Shown here piece after piece: positions 1 to 11,574 of a DNA stretch of 64,000 nt (within the stretch, counting starts at the first letter, position 1; each line of letters opens with the position of its first letter). Origin of the DNA: Hippophae tibetana. Taxonomy: Eukaryota > Streptophyta > Magnoliopsida > Rosales > Elaeagnaceae. The notes under the pieces were generated by a model. That model did no database searches. It saw nothing but the letters and a program-made list of their open reading frames with translations, and was not told the DNA's origin. The stretch is taken from NCBI GenBank assembly GCA_037013495.1, contig CM072802.1, positions 44,430,501 through 44,494,500 of the forward strand, written 5' to 3'. The position numbers and the translations under genes are program-made.

Positions 1-106
1 TTTTAATTTTTTTGGCAGTAAAAATACTTTTTATTAAATAAAACAAGTAAATTTTAAATAAAAAAGTGTGTTAGTGACTCTACTTTCATAGATTCATCAA
101 TGTACT

Positions 107-661
107 TTAAACTAATTGCTCAACAGTTGCTAGTTAATTTGTATTTATCTAATATATTTATTAAATTATCTAGTAGGATTACTCATTATTGAATTAGCTC
201 TAAGACACACATTTGCACTTGTGTTATTGTACTAACTTTTCAGTTGTCAGTTGTACTGGTTCGATTAACTCGTGTGACTTGAGTTCATTGAAATATTAGT
301 CTAGATTTGAACACGTTTCTGGTAGAGACTATGATGAAAGCAGTGATTTATAAGTAGATTACTTGGGGGTATTACCTTAGTGGGTAGTTTGAGTCGTAAC
401 CTTGTCATTGGACCTTATTTCTCATAATAGATATTTAGGTGGTCCTGTGGATAAATGATTTTTCTCTTAGGTCATTGGTACGACGTAGGTTGTTTTCACC
501 TAAAAATATCATCTGTCAATCTTTATTTATTATGTTTTATTTTGTTTACATGCGATTTCATGTCTTGCCATTTACAAAAAAATTAATTTGTCGTAATTTC
601 ACTAATTATCCATTCACCCTACTCTAGCTAATTAAGTCCGTAATGAAAAGAGAAACTTTCA
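107..661 (+). repeat. Left LTR of the gag-only Copia element
   Basis: Direct repeat of 7163-7690 with many scattered substitutions. It ends in AAACTTTCA at 661, immediately before a degenerate tRNA primer site. The start is not defined, because sequence upstream of about 107 does not align with the other copy. The short open frame inside it (439-627) is not a gene. Confidence 0.65.
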
Positions 662-1879
662 TTCGGTATCATAGCCATCACTAGATGCACTTAGTATGCC
701 TAGTAACTTGTTATGGATTACTTGATAGAGGGTTCATCTATAACCTATACTTCTTACTTTGATGGGTCTAATTTGAAGGTTGTGTGTTTTAAAAGTTATT
801 CTTTTTGATAAAGATTTATGTATTATTCATGATTTTGAATATTATGTATTCTTGTTCCTTGAGATTAACATGTTATATTTTGGAAGTGTTTAAGAAGATG
901 CACTTGGTCTTGAACTATAAAACTCTTGAAATGAGAAACATGTAATCCTAAATATGTTCACCATTGTGGTAATTAAGAAGGAACATTAATTATCGTGAAA
1001 TATTTTCATGTCGATTAAAAGTACATTGTAGTTATATAAATGTTGATAAGGGATAATCATTTAATGACATGTGTATATAAAATGTGTATTTTATATATTG
1101 AACATGACCTAGCTAGATGGAACATTATATAGATTGTGTTTTGTGTCATTAATGTTTCTGTTGTGTTTTTTAGAATCTTAGATATGAGATGTGTAGTTTT
1201 TTCACATAAGAAGTATATAATGTGATTGCTTTTGAAATACTATCTTATGATAGGAATGAAATATTAGTTCATTGTGTACAACCTGTGCTAAAGAACTCTA
1301 TATGTTAATATTATCATTATCCCTCGATTTTGAGTTATGATATTACTGGGCCCCTTGGTAAAGTGGAATTATATTGCATGCAATATAACTGATGTAGTTA
1401 TAATTATAATTCACTTGAGAGACCAAGAAAAAGAATATAATGAAAAAGTGACACGGTCCTATTTTGCATATTATTATTCATAATATCATGTGACAAGGAT
1501 AGACACAAAATTAGTAGATCGAGTAAATAATTACTATGTCATTTGGAAAACTATAATGTAATGATAGAACCTCTTATAGTCAATAATATAAAGTTTTATA
1601 TTACTGCCAAGATGATATTGATCCTCAATACATACGGTCACACCAACTGAAGAGAAACAATGAGTATTGTACATTTCATAATAATGTATAAGATAAAATA
1701 CATGAGATGAAATGCTAAAATAAAATGTCATAATATGGCATGCTTAGACCATAAATAAATTTGTAAAGTTGTGCAAATATTATTTGGTATAATGTTTGAA
1801 TGCATTATAAGAATAATAGAGACATTGTATAATAGAATAATATGAATAATATTATTTGTTCATAAATTAATTCATTAAA

Positions 1880-2550
1880 CCAATTACAGGTTGATATTAA
1901 AGAGTGCATAAGATGGCTAAACAAGGCAAGTAACATTTGTGTAATTGATTCAAACCATACACAAAGAGTTTCCCTAACACTTTCCTATTTAAGAAGGCAT
2001 GATTAAGGAAAATTTGATCCAATTTTCTGCCTCTAACCCTAGCTGAAATCTGCCCTATTGAGCAGTCACGTTTTTCCTTCTCCTAGGTCGAAACTTGGAA
2101 AGGCTAGCTCAAGGCCGAAACCTAGGTGGTTCAACCCTAGGCTGAAAGTCTCTTCTCTCATCTCTTCTTTCTAGGTGATTGGATCTAAGCCTTGAACTCT
2201 ACATCCACCTATGTCAAGAGTGTGGTATTTCGTTGTTTAGGTTCAAGGTAAAATAAGAGGTGCTCCCGAAAGAGAGGTGGTTTCCAAGAAATCTAGAAGG
2301 GAGATCAACTTCCCTCTACTCAAGAGATTTGAAAATCTATTTAGGTAAAGATAATCTTCTTCATCTCAATCAATAAGGTAGATTATATTTGTTTATTTTA
2401 TTTAGTCCACATTAGGTGTTTGCTGAAATGCTTAAGAGAAAATCTTGCTTGCAATTGTCATACAAATGAGGTCCTTTGTGTATTGAGCCAAAATGGTGAT
2501 AGGAAAATTTTAAATTCTCACCATATAGGCATACACATGAAATCCCAACA
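1880..2550 (+). repeat. Second Copia LTR-like block with promoter and tRNA primer site
   Basis: This block looks like the 3' part of an LTR. It has a TATA-like CTATTTAAGA at about 1984, a leader-like stretch, and a terminal AATCCCAACA at 2541-2550. It is followed directly by TGGTATCAGGG at 2552-2562, close to the initiator-Met-tRNA site of Copia elements. Its last ~90 bases occur again at 4490-4567. It is either a second Copia element nested in the first or the true 5' LTR of the gag at 4395; these cannot be separated by eye. Between 662 and 1880 I see only AT-rich DNA without coding signal. Confidence 0.5.
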
Positions 2551-4394
2551 GTGGTATCAGGGCTATGGTTTGATTTTGTGACAATTAGACTATTAAATTT
2601 ATGCTTGGTTAAGTTTTTAAGTGTTTGGTTAACTATCTCTCAAGTTCATGGTTCATAAATCTGTCATTTTGGGTCCTTAGGGCATTTGGTCACTTTAGTA
2701 ATTTTTGAATCACTATTTTTGTGGATCTAAAATTTCATACATTAGTTTATGATATTTGGATGAAGATTATAAAATAATACAAGGATTTTAGGAAATTTTA
2801 TTAAGGTAAACCAAAAATGGAAAAAATGGGTACATGTTTGGAAATTATTGTGTCATGTTTTCTGTTTTGCTGAGATTCAAAATAGCATAACTTGAGTTTG
2901 GATGAATGGATATTTGTGCTCCACCTTTCATTGGAAAGATAATGAAGTCTAGTTTTTAAAAAAAACTATATTTTGCAATAGAAAATATTATAGATTTTGT
3001 ATGAAAATTAAAATTACAGAAGTAGTACGATCTGGTCTCCAGTATTGGAACTAGCAATTCAAATGTAATTTTCTCGCAAACTGTTGAATATTTTCGTGAT
3101 TTCTTTATATATCAAGAAAGGTGTTAAAGTCTAGTTTTCATAAATATATGGCTTGAAGTTTTATTCACACTCTTGAACATCGAAAATAATGACTAGTGTG
3201 CAGTAGACCAAAACTAGACAACGAGGTAATTTGTGGTCTCACCACAATAAAAATTAAGTTTTGAAAAAGGGATTGTTTTTTTAAAATCTATTGTAAAAAG
3301 AGCTCATACAAATATGTTAAAAGTGATAAGTAGTTAAGATTAGTTTTAACTATGTGAATGCTAACTTTAATTAGGCATAATGACAATTAGATGCATTGAG
3401 AACTTGAGAGATATAGGCTTAACTAAATAAGATTGAATAGTGCGGCATGATTACATATTTGTACTAATTTTGCTATGCAGGAGGATTGTGGGTTAGTATG
3501 GCTCAAGATTATCAATGCCTTGTGTGTTGTAATGAATGATGTGTATGATTTTTTGTAATGCGGCCTAAGGTGCCATTGAAAATTAGTTAGAATAATTAAA
3601 TTATAGCAAAGATGTTAGGTTTCCATTCATGTATTAATTCATGGCTTGCATGCCACATAGGATTTAGGATTGGGTGATTCTAAATGTAATTTTCATTTTA
3701 TTTTAGCATAGTTCTAAAGATAGAATGAGAATTGGATGGGTGCTTATAACTTAGAATTGTATCTTTCATGAAGGTGATTGATAGAGATACAAGAATGCAA
3801 GCATTTTAATGGTTAGGATAAGGTATTATTGTATGAATACATGACCTACCAAAATTACCAAAATTATCAAAGTCATCATATATTTCCTATGTCCATAAAA
3901 AAAAATTTAAGAGTATCTTTCCATCTCATTTTATCCACTTTAAGCTAGTAACTAGGAATAAGCATGAGTGTGATCAGAATTACTAGAAATTGTGGAACTT
4001 GCATGAATTCGTTGTTAAGCAATAAGTGAGTGGGAGTTATGTGTGGCACATCTTCTTACTCATTATGTGGGAATGACTTATTCATACTTGTTGACCAATA
4101 AAATGAGTTTTCTTATACAAATCACCAAGATCTAGGCTTGGGTTTTGGGAAAGAGAGTTTTATTAAGAAATTGGATTATTCTTTCTTAATGAAAACGACA
4201 AGAGTCATAAAGTTAAGTTTTATTTAAAGGTTATGATTGGTAAATGATACCTACCTGAACAAATATTTTAGATGAGTCTATTTATTTGAAAAGGGTCTTG
4301 TGTGACTAATAAAATGGACAAACTTTAATTTTTGTTAGTAGAAATTTTAAATACATGAACACTGACATATCCCTAAATGAATTTTGTAGTTATG

Positions 4395-6080
4395 TCTACA
4401 CTTCCTAATTTTCTATGTTCTATGGTAAAAAAAAAACCCCTTGCTAATGATGGGTCAAATTATTCCGATTGGATCCTCAAACTGAACAGTGTCATACAAA
4501 TGAGGTCCTTTGTGTATTGAGCCAAGTGGTGATAGGAAAATTTTAAATTCTCACATGAAATCCCAACATAATTACCCATATTGGAAAGCTCGTATGAGAG
4601 CCTTTCTACTATCTATAAATGAAAGTATTTGAAATTCTATGATTTATGGTTGGGAATCACCTATGATTACGAAAGATGTAGTCACTCCTTAACCTTGAAA
4701 ATATTTGACCACTGAAGATAAAATTGGTAGTAACTGAAATTGAATGGGTATTAATGCTATATTTATAACTGTGTTTGCTAATAAGTTTCGTCGTATTTCT
4801 TATGATGAAACTTCTAAACATGCTTGGGATATTTTGGAGGTTGCCTATAATTGTATCTCACAAGTTAAACAAACAAAACTTCTTATGCTTAGTAATCAAT
4901 TTGAGAATATTAATTTGAAAGAAGATGAGACTTTTTCTAAATTCTATGCTAAATTATGTGATATTACTAATACATATGCCAATCTTGGAGAAAAAAATAA
5001 TGATTTTTGGATAGTTAAAATTATTATCTACTCATTACCGTATCACATCCATGCAAATTTCACTGCCATTGACAAAAACAAGGATGTGGATACTATCAAA
5101 ATAGACAAACTTAATGGCTCACTTCAAACCTTTGAGATGAGTTTTCCTCATCCCACAAAGAACAAAGGTGTTGCCTTCAAAACTGCTATGGTTGAAGAAG
5201 GTGACAATAAAAAAGCAAAACTGGCACTCTTGACCAAAAGACTAAAAAGAATCTTTAACAAAAAGAATCCTCAAAACAAAGAACAATTAATTCATCAAAA
5301 ATATCAGAATCTAAGAGAACTCAAATCTATGATTTTTAATAGTAAGAAACCTAAATCCATTGGAACTCAATGATTTGAATGTATAGGTTTTGGTCACTTT
5401 ACAACAGAATTGTAAATAAGAAGAACAACATTGGAAGATCTTTCAATACTTCACTTATTGACTTTGAAAGTGATAGCGACAATCAATTGAATTAAAAAAC
5501 AATGACACTAATTTTCTAACATTTTCTGCAAAACGAGTAAACACTCCAACAAGTCTGATATTGATTCAAATAAAAAAGAAAAGTGACGTTGAACTCTTAC
5601 TCAAATATTTTAATGTCACTAGTATTAATGAAAAACTAAAATCCCATGAAATAAATGCATCGATATTGGAAAAAGATAATCTTGATCTGTCTTAATGTTC
5701 TAATGTTTTGAATTCAAGTGTTGCAGGTTTAGGGTAGCAGAAACAAAATTTGATACATGAACTTGAACAATCCAAGAAAGTTGTAAAAAGGCTATAAATT
5801 GGAGCTTAAAGGTTGAACAAATTTCTTGATTATGGAAAGCTAGCTAGTGACGAGAGAGGGCTAGAAAACATAGATGAACATACTACGCCAACTTCCTCAA
5901 AATCAACTGAATTTGTAAAGCGTTCAGATATGTCTTCTTTACATACTACACCTTTAACATCAAGAACTAAATTGGTACGAGCTTCTAATCCTATCTCCAT
6001 TATTACTCATTATATAAAAAAAATCAAAAAATCAAAAATAAATAATAAAGAGAATACATGTAGTCTAACAATGAAATAAA
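4395..6080 (+). pseudogene. Copia gag pseudogene
   Basis: Relic of a Copia capsid (gag) gene. A start-like segment at 4395-4487 continues, after a 78-base interruption, at about 4570 with the YWKARMRAF motif typical of plant Copia gag. A gag (UBN2-type) core with FSKFYAKLCDITNTYANLGE and GSLQTFEMSFPHP follows in the open stretch 4744-5373. A worn zinc-knuckle remnant lies near 5375-5420, and a hydrophilic tail with HTTPTSSKS lies in 5813-6079. Several in-frame stops (near 4630-4740 and 5373) and frame changes separate these pieces. No protease or pol follows. The protein would normally package element RNA; this copy cannot be functional. Confidence 0.75.
4490..4567 (+). repeat. 78-bp LTR-end fragment inserted in gag
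   Basis: This stretch repeats 2459-2550 with a short internal deletion and ends in the same AAATCCCAACA. It interrupts the gag reading frame, and both junctions end in AACA, which suggests template switching or a microhomology-mediated event. It is too short to be a separate element. Confidence 0.65.
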
Positions 6081-7162
6081 CTCAAATTTTATTTTGGATC
6101 AAGAAAATATATATTTTATATTACCTGATTTATTTTAATTAATTATTCATTGTGTAATTGAGTATCTTGTTCTATGTATTTATATTTTTTGTTACATATG
6201 GTGATCGTTGTTAACAAGAACTCACTTACACATTCTCTAAATACATAAGTATATTATGCTTGAAGTTTATAATTAATTATGTGAGACTTTAGGGCTTGAG
6301 ATAACCTTGATTGTAAAAATTATAGTTGAACTCTATCTTTTATTGTATAAAATGCTATAGAGAGATACCTAGTTTTGAGAGGGCTACCTACTGTGTTGTG
6401 TGAAAGTTAGTATAGTTATCGAAAAGGGCTACCTCACAACTAGTGTTAAAGTCATCGTACTAGGATTATTGGCTCATGAATATCTTTTTCATAAAAGAAA
6501 AAGAAAGTAGCTATATACAAAAAAATGATTGAATGCAAAAAAATAAAGAGCCACAAATGATTATACAAAAAAAGTCAATCCCTTATAAAAATAATAATCA
6601 TAAATAATGAAAGGGAATTCAAAAAAAATAATTATTAATTAATATAGTCTTATCTTAGTAAGAAAATTTTATAATGTGCAAGTATGAATTCAACTAAAAG
6701 TTTTACATGATTAGTGATGCTCTTTACTTAAAATATTTCATAACTAATCACACATTGACAAATTTACATACTATTACAGTTCAATAATTATTTCACCTTC
6801 ATCATTTGCTAATATGTCACCATATGTGTTGAGAAATATATATGCACTTTATTAGAATATCATGCATGTTTTGAATATATTGTTATTTTTCTTTAAAACT
6901 CTTTTAACTAATTTTATGGAAAACATAGTAATTTTACTTTGACTTAGTGATTCAAAATATACTGTATATGTAAGACTAATTACACAATTTTATTTAACCA
7001 CATAAGAGCATTATTGAGCATTATTCTTTTCATCTTACTCTCTCTCTCTCTCTTGTTTTGCAAAAACTATTCAACTTGGATTTTCTCATTGAGTTAATTT
7101 ATATCAAACATTTGTGGTTGTATTTGATTGATTAATAAGCCTACAACATTTGTGATATTATG
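6081..7162 (+). other. Noncoding 3' part of the Copia element
   Basis: AT-rich DNA between the gag relic and the right LTR. It holds runs of A, a (CT)n tract at about 7040-7053, and no coding signal on either strand. Confidence 0.5.
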
Positions 7163-7690
7163 CTTTAAACTAATTGTTTTAGGATTTCTAGTTGATTTCT
7201 ATTTATCTTATAATCATCCGGTTAGAGTTATTCATAATTGAATATACTCTAGGAAACACATTTGCCCTTGTGTTATTAAGCTAACTTTTCAAGTGCCAGT
7301 TGTATGGATTTGATTAACATGTGTGACTTGAGTTCATTGAAATGTTGGTTCGGATTTGAATACCTTTTTTGTAGAGACTTTGATGAAAGCAGCAGCTTGT
7401 AAGTAAATTACTTGGGGGCATTACTATAGTGGGTCATTTGAGTCAAAGCCTTGTAATTGGACCTTACTTTTCATAGTGGATAGTTAGGTTATCCAATGGA
7501 TCGGTAGTTTTACTCTTAGGTCATTGATGTGGCCTAGGTTGTTTTCACATAAAAATATCTTGTGTCAATATTTATTTATTTTCGCTTTATTTTATTTACA
7601 CGCGATTGTATGTCTAACCGTTTGCAAAAAAATTAATTATCTATTCACCTCTCTAGCTAAATAGGTCCATAATGAAAAAGGAAACTTTCA
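7163..7690 (+). repeat. Right LTR of the gag-only Copia element
   Basis: Direct repeat of 107-661, ending in the same AAACTTTCA. Downstream, to 8271, is AT-rich unique-looking DNA with a small tandem duplication (7854-7910 and 7914-7960) and no gene. Confidence 0.65.
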
Positions 7691-8395
7691 ATTACAAACT
7701 AATAAAAAAATATTTAAAAAAGATCAACAATGAAATAGATTATTGTTGGCTTATCCCCTCTTCACTCTCACCTCACATGTGCCTCCCCTATCCACTCTAT
7801 CAGATTACTCCCCACCTCTGTTGAACTAAACCTTCACGAGCCAAGAAAAATTAGTGTAAGTTTTTTAAAAGGTACAAAATTGGTAGATTTATGAGATGTT
7901 TGAGATTGCAAAATTAGTGTAAGCTTTTTAATAATTATAAAGTTGGTAGATTTGCCTCTAACTCGTTAAACTAAAACAACCTTACTCAACTTCAATCTAA
8001 AATTTGTAAATATAGTTGCCACCCATTCTAAATTTTTAATCTTTCAATAATCTTAGAAGTCTTCTTTCTTGTTCAAAAATGATAGAAAGCATAGCCGTAA
8101 ATCAATTTATTCCTCATGAGCAAACCTTTTTTTTCCTTTAAAACCCTCAACTTAGTTTCAGGAGCTATTTAATCTTCTTGTACTATCAATAATGTTCATG
8201 TTCTTTGAGTCCTGAGCATATTAGTGGAGATGTATTTGGTTTTTCATTGATAGTTAGTTCTTATCATGTATTGATACTATTACAATACATACATATGATC
8301 TCAAAAATTTAGCCTCGATTTTTTAAAAAACTGAGACCATAGACATATCGTATCAATTTTCTCTCTTTTACACCAAACACCAAATTTTTTTTATC

Positions 8396-8625
8396 AATTT
8401 TTTTCTCTTTTCCTTTTTTTCACTTTTTCCCTATCTTTTTTTTCCCTTTTCCCTTTTCCCTTTTCCCTTTTGCCTCTTTCTTTTTTATTTTTTCCTCCTC
8501 TTTCTTTTTTTTTCTTTTTCCCTCTCTTTTTTCTTATTTCTTTTTTCTTTTTCTTTTCCTCTTTCCTCTCTCTTTTTGCTTTTTTCATCCCTCTTTTTTC
8601 TTTTTTTTCCTTCCCACCGGCACGC
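8396..8625. repeat. Pyrimidine-rich low-complexity tract in CACTA element 1
   Basis: Almost pure C/T on the plus strand (TTTTCCC and TTTCTTTT units). Open frames on both strands here are compositional artefacts: one is poly-Lys/Arg/Glu, the other poly-Phe/Ser. The related CACTA element 2 has a shorter T-rich version at about 13340-13470. Confidence 0.8.
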
Positions 8626-8969
8626 AACACCATCCTCGTGTTAATACCCTAGCCTCTCTCTTTTTTATTTTCTTTTCCTTCCCTAGTAAATCCATCCCTC
8701 GCCTTTTTCCCTCTTCCTTTTTCTTTTCTTTTCCTTCCCTAGCAAATCCATCGATCCCTCGCATTTTCCCCAGTTGATCTTCTTCCGTTTTTGCTATGTT
8801 TTTTCTTTCTTTTTCCCCAGCTCGCTCACTCGCTTGACCCAGTTGATCTCTTCTTCATTGTCACTCACGTCCCAACTTTAGGGTATGTGTGATATTGTAA
8901 TTTTTACTACAAATTCATTAGTGTATATATTTCTTACTAAAATTTCTATTACAATAATTTCTCTTTCTG

Positions 8970-9180
8970 TAATTGTAGGTTTCTCAAGCTAAAGTGAAGA
9001 ATTTTTTTGAAATAGCCTGTAGTGAGGTACAAAGATTTCAAGATCATTTTGTTTATCTATTACTTTTTGAGTATGTATGATGCTTTTGGTTGTAACTATG
9101 TTTCCGTTTTTAACATTGTCATTCTTTTTTTCCTTTAGGTCAATCGTTTGAGGCTTCTAAGAGATCATATAATCATGGTC
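8970..9180 (+). other. Two exon-like pieces of unrecognised origin in CACTA element 1
   Basis: Segments at about 8980-9027 and 9140-9175 are preceded by acceptor-like TTGTAG/CTTTAG. The first is followed by a donor-like GTAC. Conceptual reading gives VSQAKVKNFFEIACSE and VNRLRLLRDHIIM. They may be further captured exons, but I do not recognise the family. Confidence 0.3.
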
Positions 9181-9585
9181 TAAAAATTATTATTATCAAC
9201 ATATTTATAGTGTTTCAAAAAATTACATTTCATACATTTCTTTTGATTTCACAAAAGAAAACAAAAATAAAGGCTATTATTGAAAAGAAAGTGCCACTGA
9301 GGTACATATCTCCAAAACTCTAAAAATAATTTTTTTTTCTCTAGGGGTACAACACCAGTACCAGAATTGGTTGTAGCCTATTCTGGTTATTGAACTTTTT
9401 CATTGTTATAATTCTTCTTGTAAAGCTTATTTTTTATAGACTTCTAGTGAACTACAATTATTGAATTTCATTATGCCTGCGAGTTTGTGATTATTAGCAT
9501 AATGGTGTATATGTTGCCATTTGTTGCATAAAACAATTCCTATAATAGATTTTATATGTTTCTTATGAATGTCTGGTTCTTGCAG

Positions 9586-10188
9586 TTGTGAATTTGACAT
9601 TGGTTGATCTTCCTAGACTTACAAATGTCGCTATGGGTAAGTTATATGTGTCTAAAATTTTTCTTTCTACTTTGTTATTGTAATTTTAAGCTTTGTAATA
9701 CTTATTAACCTAGATAATGCATATTTTATCATATTTAAAGGGTTAATCGGATAACATTGTTCAGGAAATTGATCATATGTTTGGGTATTCAATGAAAAGG
9801 TAACTATTTGGATAATTAGCTATTGGAAGAAGTAGTAGCATCAATGTTCTTCCTTTGCACTATTAAGCAAATTCAGAAATTATATATATGTAATATGTCT
9901 TGTTGAGACAGAAAATTTATACATTAATAGCATCTACCAAGTGAATTTCTAGAAACTATGATCCATATGTTTAGAATATGTTTTATCATATGGTCAAAAT
10001 TAATAGAACTTACACCATATGTTTGTATAATTGTTTCTATGAGATATTTATTAGCTAGTGCAAATATTTTAGTGTGAGTTATTTTTTTTAATTGCAGTCT
10101 AATTGTATTATTCTAGTACTTTCCCCAGCCAACCAAGATCTTGCGACATCTGATGTAATTAAGATATCCCATGAAGGAGACCCAATAG
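9586..10188 (+). pseudogene. Captured fragment of a DRP1-type dynamin GTPase gene (three exons)
   Basis: Three exon-like pieces with matching splice signals. The first, 9586-9636 (acceptor TTGCAG, donor GGTAAGT), reads VNLTLVDLPRLTNVAMG, the G3 region. The second, about 9741-9799, reads DNIVQEIDHM. The third, 10098-10188, reads [19 protein letters not shown], very close to plant DRP1. In DRP1 these segments are consecutive exons of the GTPase domain, so a genomic (unspliced) piece was captured, not a cDNA. The G3 Gly has become Arg (DLPR instead of DLPG). No P-loop, middle domain or GED is present, so it cannot make a working dynamin. Introns are retained at 9637-9740 and 9800-10097. Confidence 0.82.
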
Positions 10189-10529
10189 GTAAGATAGAGA
10201 GGATTTATTTTGAAGCATTTGGTATTGATACTTAGTTTTTTATTCTTTGGGAATGAAGGCCTTCATTTAGCTGTAACATCAAGAACTTTTCTGGTTGAAG
10301 ATGGTCCATATTACTACTACATACTTGAGATATTATGCTTGTGGGTGATTAATGTACTTAGTGTATCCTATGTCACTTATGTTTTTGATTGAATCTGTAT
10401 AGGTTGAAAGTTGGGGTGGGATTTATTGGACAAGACACTAACAAAAACCAAAAATCTTTATTTAGTTGAAAATGTCAATTTTAATTTTGTTATACATAGC
10501 TGTTGAGACATGTACTTAATGTTTAACAG

Positions 10530-10603
10530 GTTGACGTGCATATTTATTTGTGGAAGAGGAACGCAAAGATTGTAATTTCCAATGTTGATGGAACTATAAC
10601 CAA
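10530..10603 (+). pseudogene. Captured exon of a lipin-type phosphatidate phosphatase (PAH) gene
   Basis: An exon bounded by an acceptor (TTTAACAG) and a donor (GTAAGT) reads VDVHIYLWKRNAKIVISN followed by VDGTIT. This matches the start of the lipin/LNS2 catalytic domain of plant PAH enzymes, which remove phosphate from phosphatidate. In the family the catalytic motif begins with Asp (DxDGT); here that first Asp is Asn. Only this one exon is recognisable. It lies 340 bases after the DRP1 fragment on the same strand, although the two genes are unrelated, so the element carries at least two donors. Confidence 0.72.
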
Positions 10604-11483
10604 GTAAGTCCGATGTCAGAATTTGATTGTTATTGTGAACTACTAAATGTCAACAAATATGGTAGCAGTTTTTTTCTTTGGCTATTTTTTCCTTATAATG
10701 TCCCCAGAACTTATGACGAATTAAATAAACACTAGGTCATTATTATGTAAACGCATTGGCAGGATTGCTAGAATGTTGGTGGTAGGGCATGCATGTTTGT
10801 ACCTTAGGAATGGTTCTTTTATATGTTATTATGCCATGACATGAAGACTGCAAATTTATGGTTCTACAGTCATAGAATTCATTTGGGGTATCTTTTTATA
10901 AAATTGGTGTTGTTTTTATGTGTTGATACATGATAGGTGGACTGTGAATGTTATCATGCAGTATGTATAAGATTTTATACTTTTTCAGATTAATTGATTT
11001 TGTAGTCGTGTATAATTGTAATTCTGATTCAACTAAAGTTTATTGTTGTGGTTGTTTTCCTCCATACAAAATTTTTACGTTTGGCGAACTAAAAACAACG
11101 TTGGCCACAATTTTGCACTCTACTTACATACTCTTTCACATTTTGGAAGAGTGGAAAGTTGATAGAAAACTTTAAGCGATAATAAGAAAAGTTTTTTATA
11201 CATCTTGTTCGCTATAATTGTTTTTCTTTCGATAACTAATTTGTGCTTATGGTTGTGACTAGTCCTTTTTTCTGCGCAAATGGAGTGGAAAGAAATTATA
11301 CATGGTATCTATGAGAGAGCTATCAATTGTTTAGGGTGATAATCCTACTTATTGGAGATGAATTTCATTAATGAGTCTAGGTATATCTTATCTCAAACTT
11401 TCTCATTGCACGATGTCATGCATGTCGTAATTGCTTAAGCATATTCTTATACAAAAAATTTATTATGTATGCATCTCAAGCAG

Positions 11484-11574
11484 GTTTCAAGAGGTGGTCA
11501 AACTTATTAGAGTGTGTTGGCTTAAGATCCGTGGCAAGATTGATGTTGAAATGCTGTTAGTTTGTAAAAAGTAA
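11484..11574 (+). pseudogene. Captured exon resembling a PP2-type (phloem protein 2-like) domain
   Basis: After an acceptor-like CAAGCAG the frame reads FQEVVKLIRVCWLKIRGKID and then reaches a stop at about 11572, within a donor-like AAGTAAG. The core VCWLKIRGKI is close to the motif in the lectin-like PP2 domain of plant F-box/PP2 proteins. The fragment is about 30 codons, so the family call is tentative. It would be the third host gene represented in this transposon. Confidence 0.5.

Larger units (their letters stand above)
1..7690 (+). mobile_element. Decayed gag-only Copia-type LTR element (left end outside window)
   Basis: Two direct repeats, 107-661 and 7163-7690, share long stretches (for example the blocks at 262-300 and 7321-7350) and both end in AAACTTTCA, so they read as a left and a right LTR. 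Just after the left one, at 664-675, is CGGTATCATAGC, a worn version of the initiator-Met-tRNA primer site usual in plant Copia elements. The only coding relic between the LTRs is gag on the plus strand (4395-6080); no integrase, reverse transcriptase or RNase H is visible. The LTR starts cannot be fixed, because similarity fades upstream of 107 and 7163. The gag style suggests the SIRE/Maximus-like branch of Copia, which is an inference. Stop codons and unequal LTRs show an old copy. Confidence 0.7.

Noticed and set aside
8394-8652. Open frames on both strands of the CT-rich tract (79 and 60 codons)
   Set aside because: Pure low-complexity translation (Lys/Arg/Glu or Phe/Ser/Leu), no start context or homology; a composition artefact inside CACTA element 1.
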